NCBI GenBank assembly: GCA_017999365.1
Contig: JAGNLW010000001.1
Coordinates: 380,239 to 444,238 of the forward strand
From: Candidatus Aminicenantota bacterium
GTDB lineage: Bacteria > Acidobacteriota > Aminicenantia > Aminicenantales > Saccharicenantaceae
Direction: 5' to 3'
Length of the DNA stretch: 64,000 nucleotides
Shown here: piece after piece, positions 37,310 through 45,922 of the stretch
Numbering within the stretch: position 1 is the first letter of the stretch
Layout: each line of letters starts with the position of its first letter
Notes under the pieces: generated by a model
What the model saw: only the letters and a program-made list of their open reading frames with translations
Told to the model about the DNA's origin: nothing
The model's database searches: none
Program-made: the position numbers and the translations under genes

Positions 37310-37867
37310 ATGATCGACGCGACCCAGATCCGCAAAGGCATGATCATCATCATGGACGGCGCCCTGTGGCGGGTGATGGAGATGCAGCTCATCACCCCCG
37401 GCCGCTGGAAGGCCATGGTCCAGACCAAGCTCCGCAACATCCAGAACGGCTCCCAGACCGAGCACCGCTTCCGCTCCGAGGAGCGCCTCGAACAGGCCCG
37501 CCTCGACGAGATCGAGATGGAGTTCCTCTACGAGCAGGGGGGCGACTATATCTTCATGAACCTCGAGAACTACGAGCAGGTCACCCTGACGGCCGAGGCC
37601 ATCGGCGACAGCGTCAAGTACCTCAAGCCCAACACGGTCATCGAGGTCGAGCTGTTCGACGGCGGCCCCGTCGGCGTCAACCTGCCCAACACCATGGAGT
37701 TCAAGGTCGTCAGCACCGAACCGCGCCTCCAGGGCGCCACGAAAACCGCCCTCTACAAGCCCGCCGTCATCGAGACCGGCGCGACCGTGCAGGTGCCGGA
37801 GTTCATCAAGGAAGGGGACACCATCCGCGTCGACACGCGCGACGACAAGTACCTCGGCCGGTCCTGA
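37310..37867 (+). CDS. efp: Elongation factor P
   Basis: 185 residues, the usual three beta-barrel domains: KOW-like (1-65), OB1 (66-125) and OB2 (126-185, ending with IRVDTRDDKYLGRS, the canonical C-terminus). It relieves ribosome stalling at polyproline. The domain I loop tip, where E. coli has modified Lys34, reads TPGRWKA, placing Arg32 at the modification position as in rhamnosylated EF-P of Pseudomonas. No EarP, EpmA/B or YmfI homologue is visible in the window. GGAGG precedes the ATG. Confidence 0.97.
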   Translation: MIDATQIRKGMIIIMDGALWRVMEMQLITPGRWKAMVQTKLRNIQNGSQTEHRFRSEERLEQARLDEIEMEFLYEQGGDYIFMNLENYEQVTLTAEAIGDSVKYLKPNTVIEVELFDGGPVGVNLPNTMEFKVVSTEPRLQGATKTALYKPAVIETGATVQVPEFIKEGDTIRVDTRDDKYLGRS

Positions 37868-37897
37868 GCCCGGCCCCCGGCGACCGACCCGCCCGCC

Positions 37898-40078
37898 TCA
37901 GAAGTTCTGGCGGAAGACCCCGACGTTCCCGAAGCCGTCCCGCACCCGGACCGTGACCTGGTTCTCCGCCCCGGCCGGGAGCTTGAGCGAGAACTTGAAG
38001 GTTTCCGTCCGGGAATCGGCGATGCCGTCGGACGGGAAGACGACCCGCCACTCCCCCGGCCGGACCAGGACCTGGGCCTCCTCGATGTACGAGTAGGCGT
38101 CCTCGGCCTGGAAGGCGACGTCGAGCGCCGCCCCGTTGCGGACGGCCGTGAAGCCCTTGACGGCGGGCAGGGAGTTGTCGATGACCAGGGCCGGCAGGAT
38201 CTTATCCGCGGCGAGCTCCAACCCGGGCGGGTTCGAAGGCGCGTCGCTGGCCGTCAGGCGCAGCGCGTACGTGCCGTCGGGGAACGACAGGGTGTCGAAG
38301 GCGTAGAGCGGCTCGGTCCAATCGGCCTCGAGGACGCGCCACTCCGCCTCGCCCTCCTTCCGGATGGCCAGGGCGTACTTCAGCGTGTCGCCGTTCTCGT
38401 CGGCCGCGTCCCAGACCACGGTCTGGAAACCCTTGCGCTCGGACTTGCGGTAGGCCAGCCCCATGCGCGCGTCGTCCTTCTTGGCCGGGGCCAGGGGGGC
38501 GCGCCGCTCGGCGCCCAGGATGACGTCCTCCTGGTCGGGGAGCTTCAAATAGACCTCGTTCGGCCGCAGGGGCTCGAGCCGCGTGACGGCCGGCGCGACG
38601 TTGGCCTGCAGGTAGAAGACCGTCAGGCGGTCGAAGACCGGAGAGGTCTTGCCGGTCTGGGTCCGCAGCAGGACCTTGACCTGGAGGTAGCGGGAGCGGG
38701 GGCTGAGGACGGGCTCCTCGGTCTTGACGTAGAGCGGGGACCAGTCGCTCCAGGTCGCGTTGGGCTCGCCGGTGTTGCCGCTCCGGCTCTGGAGTTGGAC
38801 CGAGGCCCCGGCGCCCGTTGCGGCCTGCCATGTCAGACGGCCCCACGAGGCCAGGGTCCGGGCGTCGAGGACGGGCGTGACGTACTCGCCGCCGAAACGC
38901 TGTTCCGGCTGCAGCAGGCCGAGGTAGCAGGGATTGTTGGACAGGACGTAGATCCGGCCGTCGAGCGGCACGAGCTGGTAGACCTGCTCCGAGCTCTGCT
39001 GCAGGAGCAGGGCCACCCGCTCCTCCCGGTCGACCGCATAGATCCGGCCTTGCCCGCCGGTGCCGAACAGGACCTGGCCCTCGGCCTCCCGCCAGAGGAG
39101 GGCGTAGACCATCTCGTCCTCGGAACTCCACAGCCGCTTGGCCAGGCCCTCGGGCGTGATCCGGAAGAGGGCCCCGCCGTCCCGGCCCGCGGCCGCTCCC
39201 GCTCCGGCCGGGCCCGCCGCGGTCGAAGGACGGCTGGCGCCGCCCGTGGCGCTGACCGTGAGGACGACCTCGGCGTCGAGCCGCACGGGCTCGTCGGCCC
39301 GCTCGTCCTTCCGGACCCGGGTCGGCGTGCCCGAAGCCGCCGCGTAGACGCGGCCTTCGCGGTCGAGGGCCAGGCTCCGGACCTCCTCGTAGGGCGTCTC
39401 GTAGAGGACCGAGGCCCGGCCGTCCGCGCCGACGCGGTAGACGACGCCGTTGCCGCCGCTGCCGGCGACGACGTCGCCGGCGGCCGTCCGCTCGAGACAG
39501 AGGATGTGGTTCTCGGCGGCCTTGAAGAACATCCGGCCCTCGCCGAGCGGCGAGACGCGGTAGATGCCGCCGCTCTCCCCGACCGCGGCCCACAGCTCGC
39601 CCGAGTCCATGAACAGGAGGTCCCAGACGTACTTCTCGGCCGGATCGAAGAAGGGCTCGCCCTTGCCTTTGTCCGTGATCTTGTAGATGCGGCCGTTCGG
39701 AGAAGTCGCGGCGTACAGGACGCCCTTGCGGTCCTGGACGAGGCCGGTGACGTCCATCTCGGCGGCCTGGAACCACAGCTCGGCCTTGCCGTCCTTGCCG
39801 ATGCGGTAGACCTTGCCGCCGTGGCCCGTGCCGAGGAAGACGGCGCCGTCGGCCGCGGGCAGGACGGACATGTAGAACTCCTCCTGGGGCGCCGCGATCC
39901 GCTCTTCCTTGGGGGCCAGGGACAGCGTGCCCTCGTACGAGACGGAGACGCCGTCGAACTTGCCCCTCAGGAAGTCCTCGCGGGTCCGCAGCTCCCATTT
40001 CTGGGGCACGACGGCCCCGAGCGAGGAGGCCAGGACGAGTAGCGCGGCGGCGGCGGCGAAGAGGGTGGTCGGGCGCAT
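37898..40078 (-). CDS. Secreted beta-propeller protein with C-terminal Ig-like region
   Basis: 726 residues with a signal peptide (TLFAAAAALLVLASSLGA). Residues 70-400 hold repeated propeller blades of the pattern GxVYRIGKDG / GRIYKITDKG / GIYRVSPLG / GRIYAVDREE, interrupted by an Ala/Gly-rich loop near 290. A discoidin- or Ig-like part follows, with a C-terminal beta-rich region ending RVRDGFGNVGVFRQNF. No catalytic motif is visible; probably a periplasmic or surface binding protein. GGAGG precedes the ATG and the SpoIVB-like gene ends 10 bp upstream, so the two form an operon. Confidence 0.7.
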   Translation of the reverse strand: MRPTTLFAAAAALLVLASSLGAVVPQKWELRTREDFLRGKFDGVSVSYEGTLSLAPKEERIAAPQEEFYMSVLPAADGAVFLGTGHGGKVYRIGKDGKAELWFQAAEMDVTGLVQDRKGVLYAATSPNGRIYKITDKGKGEPFFDPAEKYVWDLLFMDSGELWAAVGESGGIYRVSPLGEGRMFFKAAENHILCLERTAAGDVVAGSGGNGVVYRVGADGRASVLYETPYEEVRSLALDREGRVYAAASGTPTRVRKDERADEPVRLDAEVVLTVSATGGASRPSTAAGPAGAGAAAGRDGGALFRITPEGLAKRLWSSEDEMVYALLWREAEGQVLFGTGGQGRIYAVDREERVALLLQQSSEQVYQLVPLDGRIYVLSNNPCYLGLLQPEQRFGGEYVTPVLDARTLASWGRLTWQAATGAGASVQLQSRSGNTGEPNATWSDWSPLYVKTEEPVLSPRSRYLQVKVLLRTQTGKTSPVFDRLTVFYLQANVAPAVTRLEPLRPNEVYLKLPDQEDVILGAERRAPLAPAKKDDARMGLAYRKSERKGFQTVVWDAADENGDTLKYALAIRKEGEAEWRVLEADWTEPLYAFDTLSFPDGTYALRLTASDAPSNPPGLELAADKILPALVIDNSLPAVKGFTAVRNGAALDVAFQAEDAYSYIEEAQVLVRPGEWRVVFPSDGIADSRTETFKFSLKLPAGAENQVTVRVRDGFGNVGVFRQNF

Positions 40079-40088
40079 GGCGGTCCTC

Positions 40089-41909
40089 CTACTTGCGGAT
40101 CCGGACGGGAATGGCCGCCCCGCCCTTGAAAGCGTAGGCGACGGGCAGCTGGTACTCGGCCAACGTCGAGCGGGTCATCTCGGTCGGCCCGGCGGCCGAG
40201 GCCCGCGGCGAGGCGAACATCGACTTCAGCGTCGGAGGCAGGTTGGGCAGCTCCTCGCCTCTCAGGAACAGACCCGGCTTGGGAGCCATGAGCCGGAAAT
40301 AGATGCGGTTGTTCTTGCGCAGGTTGCTCAGGAGCCGGACCAGCTGCTCCAGGCCGCGCGGGACGAGCTCCTGGACCCGGTACTGGGCCCGCTCGACCTG
40401 CTGCATCGAGGCGGCGTCGCCGACGAGGAGCTGGAACTCGGTGCCGGCCGGCAGGGCCGGGGCCAGGACCGTGACCTCCTGCATCAGGCCCTCCTCCTTC
40501 GGGGTCCGGTAGAAAGCCTGCAGGCGGATGGGCTCGCCCGGAGAGACCTCGTACTTATCGAGCAGGACCCTCTCGAGCGTCGCCGTCCGCGCCTCCTCGA
40601 CGGCCCGGACGTTGAGGTCGATGCGGAAGATGCCGACGTCCTTGAACGCGTTGTTCATCAGGTAGTGGACGACGGCGGCCAGGAGCCCCGACAGGCTGAC
40701 GGGAGGATTGTCGTAGCTGCCCGTGAACAGGTCCTCGAGATGGACGCTCAGGCCGCCCTTGTCGAGGAAGACGTCGGCGTCGAACTCCAGCGAGATGTCG
40801 CCGAGGCTGCGCTCCTCGCTCGTGACCAGGCTCGAGACGGCGATGTTGACCAGGGCCGGGGTCAGGAAGCGGTCGGCGGCCAGGCGGAGCTTGAAGTCCT
40901 GGCGGACGCCGGGCCCGGTCTGCAGCGAGATGTTCAGCGGGATGGACTTGGGCAGGACGCCGACCTCGCCGAGGGCCCCCGCCGTCCGGTCCTGGGTGAA
41001 CCGGCCGATGACCGGGCCGGGCGAGGCCAGCTTGAAGGAGCTCTCGAGACTGGACATGACCGCGATGACCTCGGCCTGGGTCAACCCGTATTCGACCGCG
41101 CCGAGATTGTAGAGCGGGTGCCCGAAGGCCAGGACCTTGCGGCCGTCGACGTAGGTCGCCGTGCCGACGGCCGAGATGTCGAGGTCGCCGCCGACGAGCT
41201 GGATGCCGACCGCGTCGCCCTCGCGGATTGACGGCCCGGCCGGGGCCGGCGCGAGCGGGAGCTGTCCGGACGTCCCGGCCCGGACGGCCCGAAAGCCCAA
41301 GGAGGAGAAAAGGGACCGGGCCCGCTCGAGGGCGCCGGCCGACAGGCCGCTGACGACGAGAGGCATCTCGAGCGGGGCCAGGCCCGCGCCCCAGGCCTCG
41401 GCGGCGGGCCGGGCGGCCAGGGCGGTCCGGAAAGCGCCCGAAAGCTCCTCCTGGCCGAGGCCGTCGCGCAGGGCCGGGGCGGCGACGGGAGCCGTCCGGG
41501 GCGCGGCCGGGGCCCGGTCGACGGCCAGCATCTCCTCGATCGGCGTGATGCCCGCGATGGGCTCCTTGGAGAAGCTGAAGCCGTAGGCGACGGCGCCGAT
41601 GAGCTTGCCGTCGACGTAGACGGGGCTGCCGCTCATGCCCTGGATGATGCCCGTCGCTTCCAGGCCCTTGCCTTTGAGCCGGGCCAGGATGACGCTCCGC
41701 TTGGGGGCGTTGTTCACGAGCACGCCCAGGATCTCGGCCTCGAACTCCTCGACGGTCCGGCCCTGGAAGACGCTCTTGCCGCGGCCCTTCATGCCGGGCT
41801 TGACCTGGGACAGGGGCATGGTCATGGTGACCGCCTCGGCCGCGGCGGCGGCCGCGAGGAGGAGCAGGGCGGCGAGGGCGAAGCGGCGCCCCTTGTCGCG
41901 AATGTCCAC
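40089..41909 (-). CDS. SpoIVB-like (S55) peptidase-domain protein
   Basis: 606 residues from the GTG at 41909, selected because AGGAG lies 6 bp upstream and a signal segment (FALAALLLLAAAAAAEA) follows; longer starts give a Pro/Arg-rich leader. The N-terminal part contains GIIQGMSGSPVYVDGKLIG and SKEPIAGITPIEEML, the active-site region of SpoIVB-type serine peptidases (Ser in MSGSP). In Bacillus SpoIVB triggers regulated proteolysis at the spore septum; here, with no sporulation genes, it is likely a secreted regulator or structural protein. The ~450-residue C-terminal part is unassigned. Upstream partner of the beta-propeller gene. Confidence 0.75.
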   Translation of the reverse strand: MDIRDKGRRFALAALLLLAAAAAAEAVTMTMPLSQVKPGMKGRGKSVFQGRTVEEFEAEILGVLVNNAPKRSVILARLKGKGLEATGIIQGMSGSPVYVDGKLIGAVAYGFSFSKEPIAGITPIEEMLAVDRAPAAPRTAPVAAPALRDGLGQEELSGAFRTALAARPAAEAWGAGLAPLEMPLVVSGLSAGALERARSLFSSLGFRAVRAGTSGQLPLAPAPAGPSIREGDAVGIQLVGGDLDISAVGTATYVDGRKVLAFGHPLYNLGAVEYGLTQAEVIAVMSSLESSFKLASPGPVIGRFTQDRTAGALGEVGVLPKSIPLNISLQTGPGVRQDFKLRLAADRFLTPALVNIAVSSLVTSEERSLGDISLEFDADVFLDKGGLSVHLEDLFTGSYDNPPVSLSGLLAAVVHYLMNNAFKDVGIFRIDLNVRAVEEARTATLERVLLDKYEVSPGEPIRLQAFYRTPKEEGLMQEVTVLAPALPAGTEFQLLVGDAASMQQVERAQYRVQELVPRGLEQLVRLLSNLRKNNRIYFRLMAPKPGLFLRGEELPNLPPTLKSMFASPRASAAGPTEMTRSTLAEYQLPVAYAFKGGAAIPVRIRK

Positions 41910-41953
41910 GCGCGTCTCCTTTGCCCCCGGGGCGGGCGGCCGCGGCGGCCTCA

Positions 41954-41982
41954 TTGACCCCCGGGTCCGAATCTCATACAAT
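41954..41982 (+). promoter_or_regulatory. Promoter positioned for leaderless transcription of the epimerase gene
   Basis: TTGACC (41954-41959), 17-bp spacer, TACAAT (41977-41982), then only 7 bp to the ATG at 41990. The expected transcription start is at or next to the A of the ATG; no Shine-Dalgarno is visible. Divergent from the SpoIVB-like gene. Confidence 0.6.
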
Positions 41983-41989
41983 CCCGGAC

Positions 41990-42964
41990 ATGAAAATCCT
42001 CGTCACCGGAGGAACGGGGTTCCTCGGGAGCCACCTCGTCGAGCGGCTCGTCGAGGCCGGCGGGGCCGAGGTCTACGCGCTGGTCCGCGACCCGTCGCGC
42101 CTCCGCTGGCTCGAGGGTGTGGAGGGCGTCCGGCCCCTCGCCGGGGACCTCGGCGACATCCCCGCCCTGCCGTCCGGCCTGTCTTGCGTCTATCACCTCG
42201 CCGGACTGACCAAAACGCATAAACCGGACGAATATTATACTGTAAACCGCGACGGCACGGCAAATCTCCTCCGGGCCCTCGAAGGCCAGGCCGGCCCCCT
42301 GAGATTCGTCCACTTGAGCAGCCTGGCCGCCGCGGGGCCGTCCGAGGGCATCCAGGGAGTCCGGGAGGACGACCCGCCCCGCCCGGTCTCCGAATACGGC
42401 GAGAGCAAGCTTCAGGCCGAGGCCGAGGTCCTCAAATACAGGGACCGCTACTCCGTGGTCCTGCTGCGCGCCGGCGCGGTCTACGGCCCCCGCGACGAGG
42501 ATTTCCTGGAATTCTTCCGCTGGATCAAGCGGGGCGTCCAGCCCATCCTCGGCAGCCGCAAGGCCCTCAGCCTCGTCTACGCCCGGGACGCCGTCCGGGC
42601 CGCCGTCCTGGCCGGCGACCCCCGCCGGCCGAGCGGGGAGATCTTCAACATCGCCGACGGCCGCCCCTGCGGCTGGGAGGACATCGGCCGCGTGGCGGCC
42701 GCGATCCTGGGGAAACGGACGGTCCGCGTCCGTCTGCCCCTCTGGACGGCCTTCCTGGCCTCGGCCGCCTCGGAGGGCCTCGGCCGGGCCTTCGGGACCG
42801 GCAGCGCTCTCTACAACGTCAGCAAATTCAAGCAGATGAAGCCCAACGCCTGGGTCGCCGACGTCTCCAAGGCCCGCCGCGAGCTGGACTTCGAGACCCG
42901 GTTCACCTTGGAACAGGGGCTGGGCGAGACGATCGCCTGGTACCTCTGGAAGGGCTTGCTGTGA
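41990..42964 (+). CDS. NAD(P)-dependent epimerase/dehydratase (extended SDR)
   Basis: 324 residues from the ATG at 41990. Rossmann motif MKILVTGGTGFLGSHLVERL, catalytic YxxxK in SEYGESKLQAE, and SLVYARDAVRA plus IFNIADGRPCGWEDIGR in the substrate region. It belongs to the extended SDR family (sugar epimerases, 3-beta-HSD-like, dihydroflavonol reductases). It sits directly upstream of a KAS III gene; an OleD-like pairing with a thiolase-fold synthase was considered but is not supported by enough features. Translation may be leaderless. Confidence 0.85.
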   Translation: MKILVTGGTGFLGSHLVERLVEAGGAEVYALVRDPSRLRWLEGVEGVRPLAGDLGDIPALPSGLSCVYHLAGLTKTHKPDEYYTVNRDGTANLLRALEGQAGPLRFVHLSSLAAAGPSEGIQGVREDDPPRPVSEYGESKLQAEAEVLKYRDRYSVVLLRAGAVYGPRDEDFLEFFRWIKRGVQPILGSRKALSLVYARDAVRAAVLAGDPRRPSGEIFNIADGRPCGWEDIGRVAAAILGKRTVRVRLPLWTAFLASAASEGLGRAFGTGSALYNVSKFKQMKPNAWVADVSKARRELDFETRFTLEQGLGETIAWYLWKGLL

Positions 42965-42986
42965 CGGGGGCCGCGCCGCCCGTCTA

Positions 42987-43015
42987 TTCAAATTCCGAGA
43001 GGGTTCTTCTATAAT
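42987..43015 (+). promoter_or_regulatory. Promoter for the KAS III gene, overlapping an upstream ATG
   Basis: TTCAAA (42987-42992), 17-bp spacer, consensus TATAAT (43010-43015). The ATG at 43014 lies inside the -10, so a transcript from this promoter would begin near 43022 and could only use the ATG at 43026. Confidence 0.55.
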
Positions 43016-43025
43016 GAGTACAGAC

Positions 43026-44027
43026 ATGCCCGTTCGAACCGTCGTCACCGGTACCGGACACTGCGTCCCCCCGCGCGTCGTCACCAACAAGGACCTCGAG
43101 AAGCTCATGGACACCACCGACGAGTGGATCCGCGAGCGCAGCGGCATCCTCGAGCGGCACCACGTCGACGCGGGGGTCGGCACCTCCGACCTGGCCGCCG
43201 AGGCCGCCCGGAGGGCCATCGCCGACGCCGGCATCGACCCGGCGACCATCGACTTCATCGTCGCCGCCACGCTGTCGCCCGACCACTACTTCCCGGGCAT
43301 CGGCGTCCTCGTCCAGGCCAAGCTCGGCCTTGGCCCGATCGGCGCCCTGGACGTCCGCGACCAGTGCAGCGGCTTCCTCTACGCCCTGTCCGCGGCCGAC
43401 CAGTACATCAAGGCCGGCACGTACAAGCGCATCCTCCTCGTGGCCGCCGAGGTCCAGTCGACCAACCTCGACTTCTCCGACCGGGGCCGGGACATGTCGG
43501 TCCTCTTCGGCGACGGGGCCGGGGCCGTCATCCTGGAGCCCCACGCCGCGGACGACGGCCGGGGCATCCTGTCGACCCACCTCTACGCCGACGGGAACTG
43601 CGTCTCCCAGCTGTGGATGGAGAAGCCCAGCTCCAAGGACTCCCCGACCTTCCAGCCGCCCTTCTTCGAGGAGGGCCGGTTCTTCCCCAAGATGGACGGC
43701 CGGACCGTCTTCGTCAACGCCTGCCAGCGCATGCCCGAGGCCGTCCGGACCGCCCTGACGGCCAACGGCCTGACCATCGACGCCGTCGACCACCTCATCC
43801 CCCATCAGGCCAACGACCGCATCTCCCTGATGGTGGCCAAGGGGCTCAAGATCCCGGTCGAGAAGGTCATCCGCAACATCGACCGTTTGGGCAACACGAC
43901 GGCCGCCTCCATCCCCATCGCGCTCGACGAGGCCGTCAAGGCCGGGCGGATCAAGCGCGGCGACCTGGTCGCCCTGACGGCCTTCGGGTCCGGATTCACC
44001 TGGGCTTCGGCCCTGGTCCGGTGGTGA
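43026..44027 (+). CDS. fabH: 3-oxoacyl-ACP synthase III (FabH-like)
   Basis: 333 residues from the ATG at 43026; an ATG at 43014 would add four residues but overlaps the -10. MPVRTVVTGTGHCVPP aligns with the FabH N-terminus. Catalytic Cys in DVRDQCSGFLYAL, His in HLIPHQANDRI, Asn in LGNTTAASIP. FabH starts fatty-acid synthesis by condensing acyl-CoA with malonyl-ACP. The residues before the Cys (RDQ) differ from the more usual AA/AAC context, so a different acyl specificity or a FabH-like paralogue is possible. Confidence 0.88.
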   Translation: MPVRTVVTGTGHCVPPRVVTNKDLEKLMDTTDEWIRERSGILERHHVDAGVGTSDLAAEAARRAIADAGIDPATIDFIVAATLSPDHYFPGIGVLVQAKLGLGPIGALDVRDQCSGFLYALSAADQYIKAGTYKRILLVAAEVQSTNLDFSDRGRDMSVLFGDGAGAVILEPHAADDGRGILSTHLYADGNCVSQLWMEKPSSKDSPTFQPPFFEEGRFFPKMDGRTVFVNACQRMPEAVRTALTANGLTIDAVDHLIPHQANDRISLMVAKGLKIPVEKVIRNIDRLGNTTAASIPIALDEAVKAGRIKRGDLVALTAFGSGFTWASALVRW

Positions 44028-44070
44028 GAACGCTCATCCCGCTTCATATAAAAGAGGGTCGAAAAAGGGT

Positions 44071-44100
44071 TTGTCAGGGACGGAAGTTGTGTGCTAGGAT
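44071..44100 (+). promoter_or_regulatory. Sigma-70-like promoter for the DUF885-like gene
   Basis: TTGTCA (44071-44076), 18-bp spacer, TAGGAT (44095-44100) preceded by TGC. It lies 27 bp before the ATG at 44128. Confidence 0.5.
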
Positions 44101-44127
44101 TTGCGAGATGTTCGTGAGGAGGAACCC

Positions 44128-45870
44128 ATGAAAAAGACAGCCATCGCCCTGGCCGCGCTGCTCGTGCTGGCCTGGGGCGCCGGAGCCCTCCTGGCCCAGA
44201 GCCCCGAGGACGCCAAGTTCAAGAAGTTCCAGGACACCTTCTGGGACGCCTACTTCAAGTTCTTCCCGACGGCCGGGACGATCCAGGGCTTCACCAAGTA
44301 CAACGACAGGCTCGAGGACCCGTCCGAGGGCGCCCTGGACAAGTTCAACGAGGTCCTGGACGGCTTCAACCAGGAGTTGGTCTCCAAGATCGACAAGACC
44401 AAGCTCTCGGCCGACATGCGGCTCGAGCACGAGATGTACCTCGATTTCCTCGACCTCGAGTTCCTCAAGCTCCAGTACATCCTCCCCTGGGAGGACAACC
44501 CGCTCATGTACAACGAGCTGTTCGTCCAGTCGCTGCGCAGCCTGCTGGTCAAGAACGGGGCCGCCGGCGTCGCCCCGGCCACGGCCCGGGCCAAGCTCAT
44601 CCCCGGATTGGTCAAGCGGGCCAAGGACAACCTCAAGACCCCGCCCCAGGAGTACACCCAGGCGGCCATCGACCAAATGCCCGCCATTCTCGACTTCTAC
44701 CGCGTCGAGGTCCCCAAGCTCTCCGGCGGCGCCCCGGCCCTCCAGGCCGAGCTGGTCAAGGCCGTCACGGCCCTCGAGGACTGGCAGCGCTACCTCAAGG
44801 GGGACCTGCTGGCCAAGTCCACGGGCAACTTCCGCATGCCCGAGGCCCATCTGCGGACCCTGCGGATGAAGACCCAGGGCAACCTGCCCATCCTCGAGGA
44901 GGTCGTGCAGCGTTCGCTGGCCGACTTCAACAACATCCGCCGCGAGATGTTCCTCGTCTGCATCCCCTTCTACAAGATCATGTACCCCCACATCGACATC
45001 GAGCAGCTCGGGCGGACCAAGGGCGAGGAGCAGACCCGCAACATCGTCATCCAGGGCGTGCTCGACAAGATCAAAAGCGACCACGTCGCCAAGGACGGCT
45101 TCATCGACCGCATCAAGACGGCCGCCGCGAACCTCCAGGGCTTCATCCAGCAGCAGGGCCTGACGAACCTGCCCGACGCCGACTTGGCCATCGAGCCCAT
45201 GCCGGCCTTCTGCGCCGACGGCAGCTGGACCCGCCTGATGACCCCCGGCGCCTTCGAGGCCTCCGGCCCCTACACCCTGTTCGTCAAACCCATCCCCGAC
45301 GGCTGGTCGGCCGAGGACACGGCCTCCTTCCTCGAGGAGTATAACAACTATTACATGGACTTCATGGCCGTCCAGAAGATCTTCCCCGGCCCCTTCGCGG
45401 CCGCCTTCTTCACCCGCAAGGACCCCTCGGTCATCAAGCGCATGGCCGCCAACCAGGGGCTCCTGAACGGCTGGCCCATCTTCCTCGAGGACACCCTCAT
45501 GGAGAGCGGCTACGGCAACTACGACCTGCGCATGCGCCTCAACCAGCTCAAGCTCATGCTCAAGACGGTCATCGACTTCCAGATGGACATCAACGTCCAC
45601 GAAGGCACCTGGACCAAGGACAAGGTCATCGAGTACATGACCGTCCGCGGCTTCATGACCAAGGTCGAGGCCGAGTACCGCTGGAACCAGATCGTCCTCA
45701 ACCCCGGCCGCGGCGCCATGCCCTATATCGGCTTCCAGGAGATCCTGGACATGGAGAAGGACTACCGCAAGCTCAAGGGCGAGGCCTTCTCGGTCAAGGA
45801 CTTCCTCCAGAAGCTCGTCAGCTACGGCGCCATCCCGCTCCGTTCACTGAAGCCCCGGCTGGCCCAATAG
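44128..45870 (+). CDS. DUF885-like secreted protein lacking the HExxPGH motif
   Basis: 580 residues from the ATG at 44128 (GAGGAGGA 4 bp upstream; a TTG at 44101 would put that site inside the gene). Signal peptide KTAIALAALLVLAWGAGALL. The overall pattern (FFPTAGTIQGFTKYNDRL at the start, INVHEGTWTKDKVIEYM near the end) matches DUF885 proteins. From memory, the family usually carries HExxPGH before its last third; the aligned place here (near residue 415) reads AVQKIFPGPFAAAFF, without the His/Glu ligands. Possibly a non-catalytic relative or one with a different active site. A hairpin and T-tract follow the stop. Confidence 0.75.
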   Translation: MKKTAIALAALLVLAWGAGALLAQSPEDAKFKKFQDTFWDAYFKFFPTAGTIQGFTKYNDRLEDPSEGALDKFNEVLDGFNQELVSKIDKTKLSADMRLEHEMYLDFLDLEFLKLQYILPWEDNPLMYNELFVQSLRSLLVKNGAAGVAPATARAKLIPGLVKRAKDNLKTPPQEYTQAAIDQMPAILDFYRVEVPKLSGGAPALQAELVKAVTALEDWQRYLKGDLLAKSTGNFRMPEAHLRTLRMKTQGNLPILEEVVQRSLADFNNIRREMFLVCIPFYKIMYPHIDIEQLGRTKGEEQTRNIVIQGVLDKIKSDHVAKDGFIDRIKTAAANLQGFIQQQGLTNLPDADLAIEPMPAFCADGSWTRLMTPGAFEASGPYTLFVKPIPDGWSAEDTASFLEEYNNYYMDFMAVQKIFPGPFAAAFFTRKDPSVIKRMAANQGLLNGWPIFLEDTLMESGYGNYDLRMRLNQLKLMLKTVIDFQMDINVHEGTWTKDKVIEYMTVRGFMTKVEAEYRWNQIVLNPGRGAMPYIGFQEILDMEKDYRKLKGEAFSVKDFLQKLVSYGAIPLRSLKPRLAQ

Positions 45871-45879
45871 GCATCCGAG

Positions 45880-45918
45880 GGGGACACGTACCGCGGCGGT
45901 ACGTGTCCCCTTTTTTTT
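45880..45918 (+). terminator. R1 palindrome plus T8 tract: terminator-like, copy 2 of repeat R1
   Basis: Perfect inverted repeat: left arm GGGGACACGTACCGC (45880-45894), one-base centre, right arm GCGGTACGTGTCCCC (45896-45910), followed by eight T. It starts 9 bp after the DUF885-like stop and ends just 4 bp before the tatD ATG. Works in principle as an intrinsic terminator and is clearly the same family as 24582-24612. Confidence 0.8.
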
Positions 45919-45922
45919 CCCC

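Noticed and set aside
41990..44027. An OleA/OleD-type hydrocarbon-forming pair
   Set aside because: The epimerase and KAS III lack OleB/OleC neighbours and the KAS III has the normal FabH catalytic pattern.
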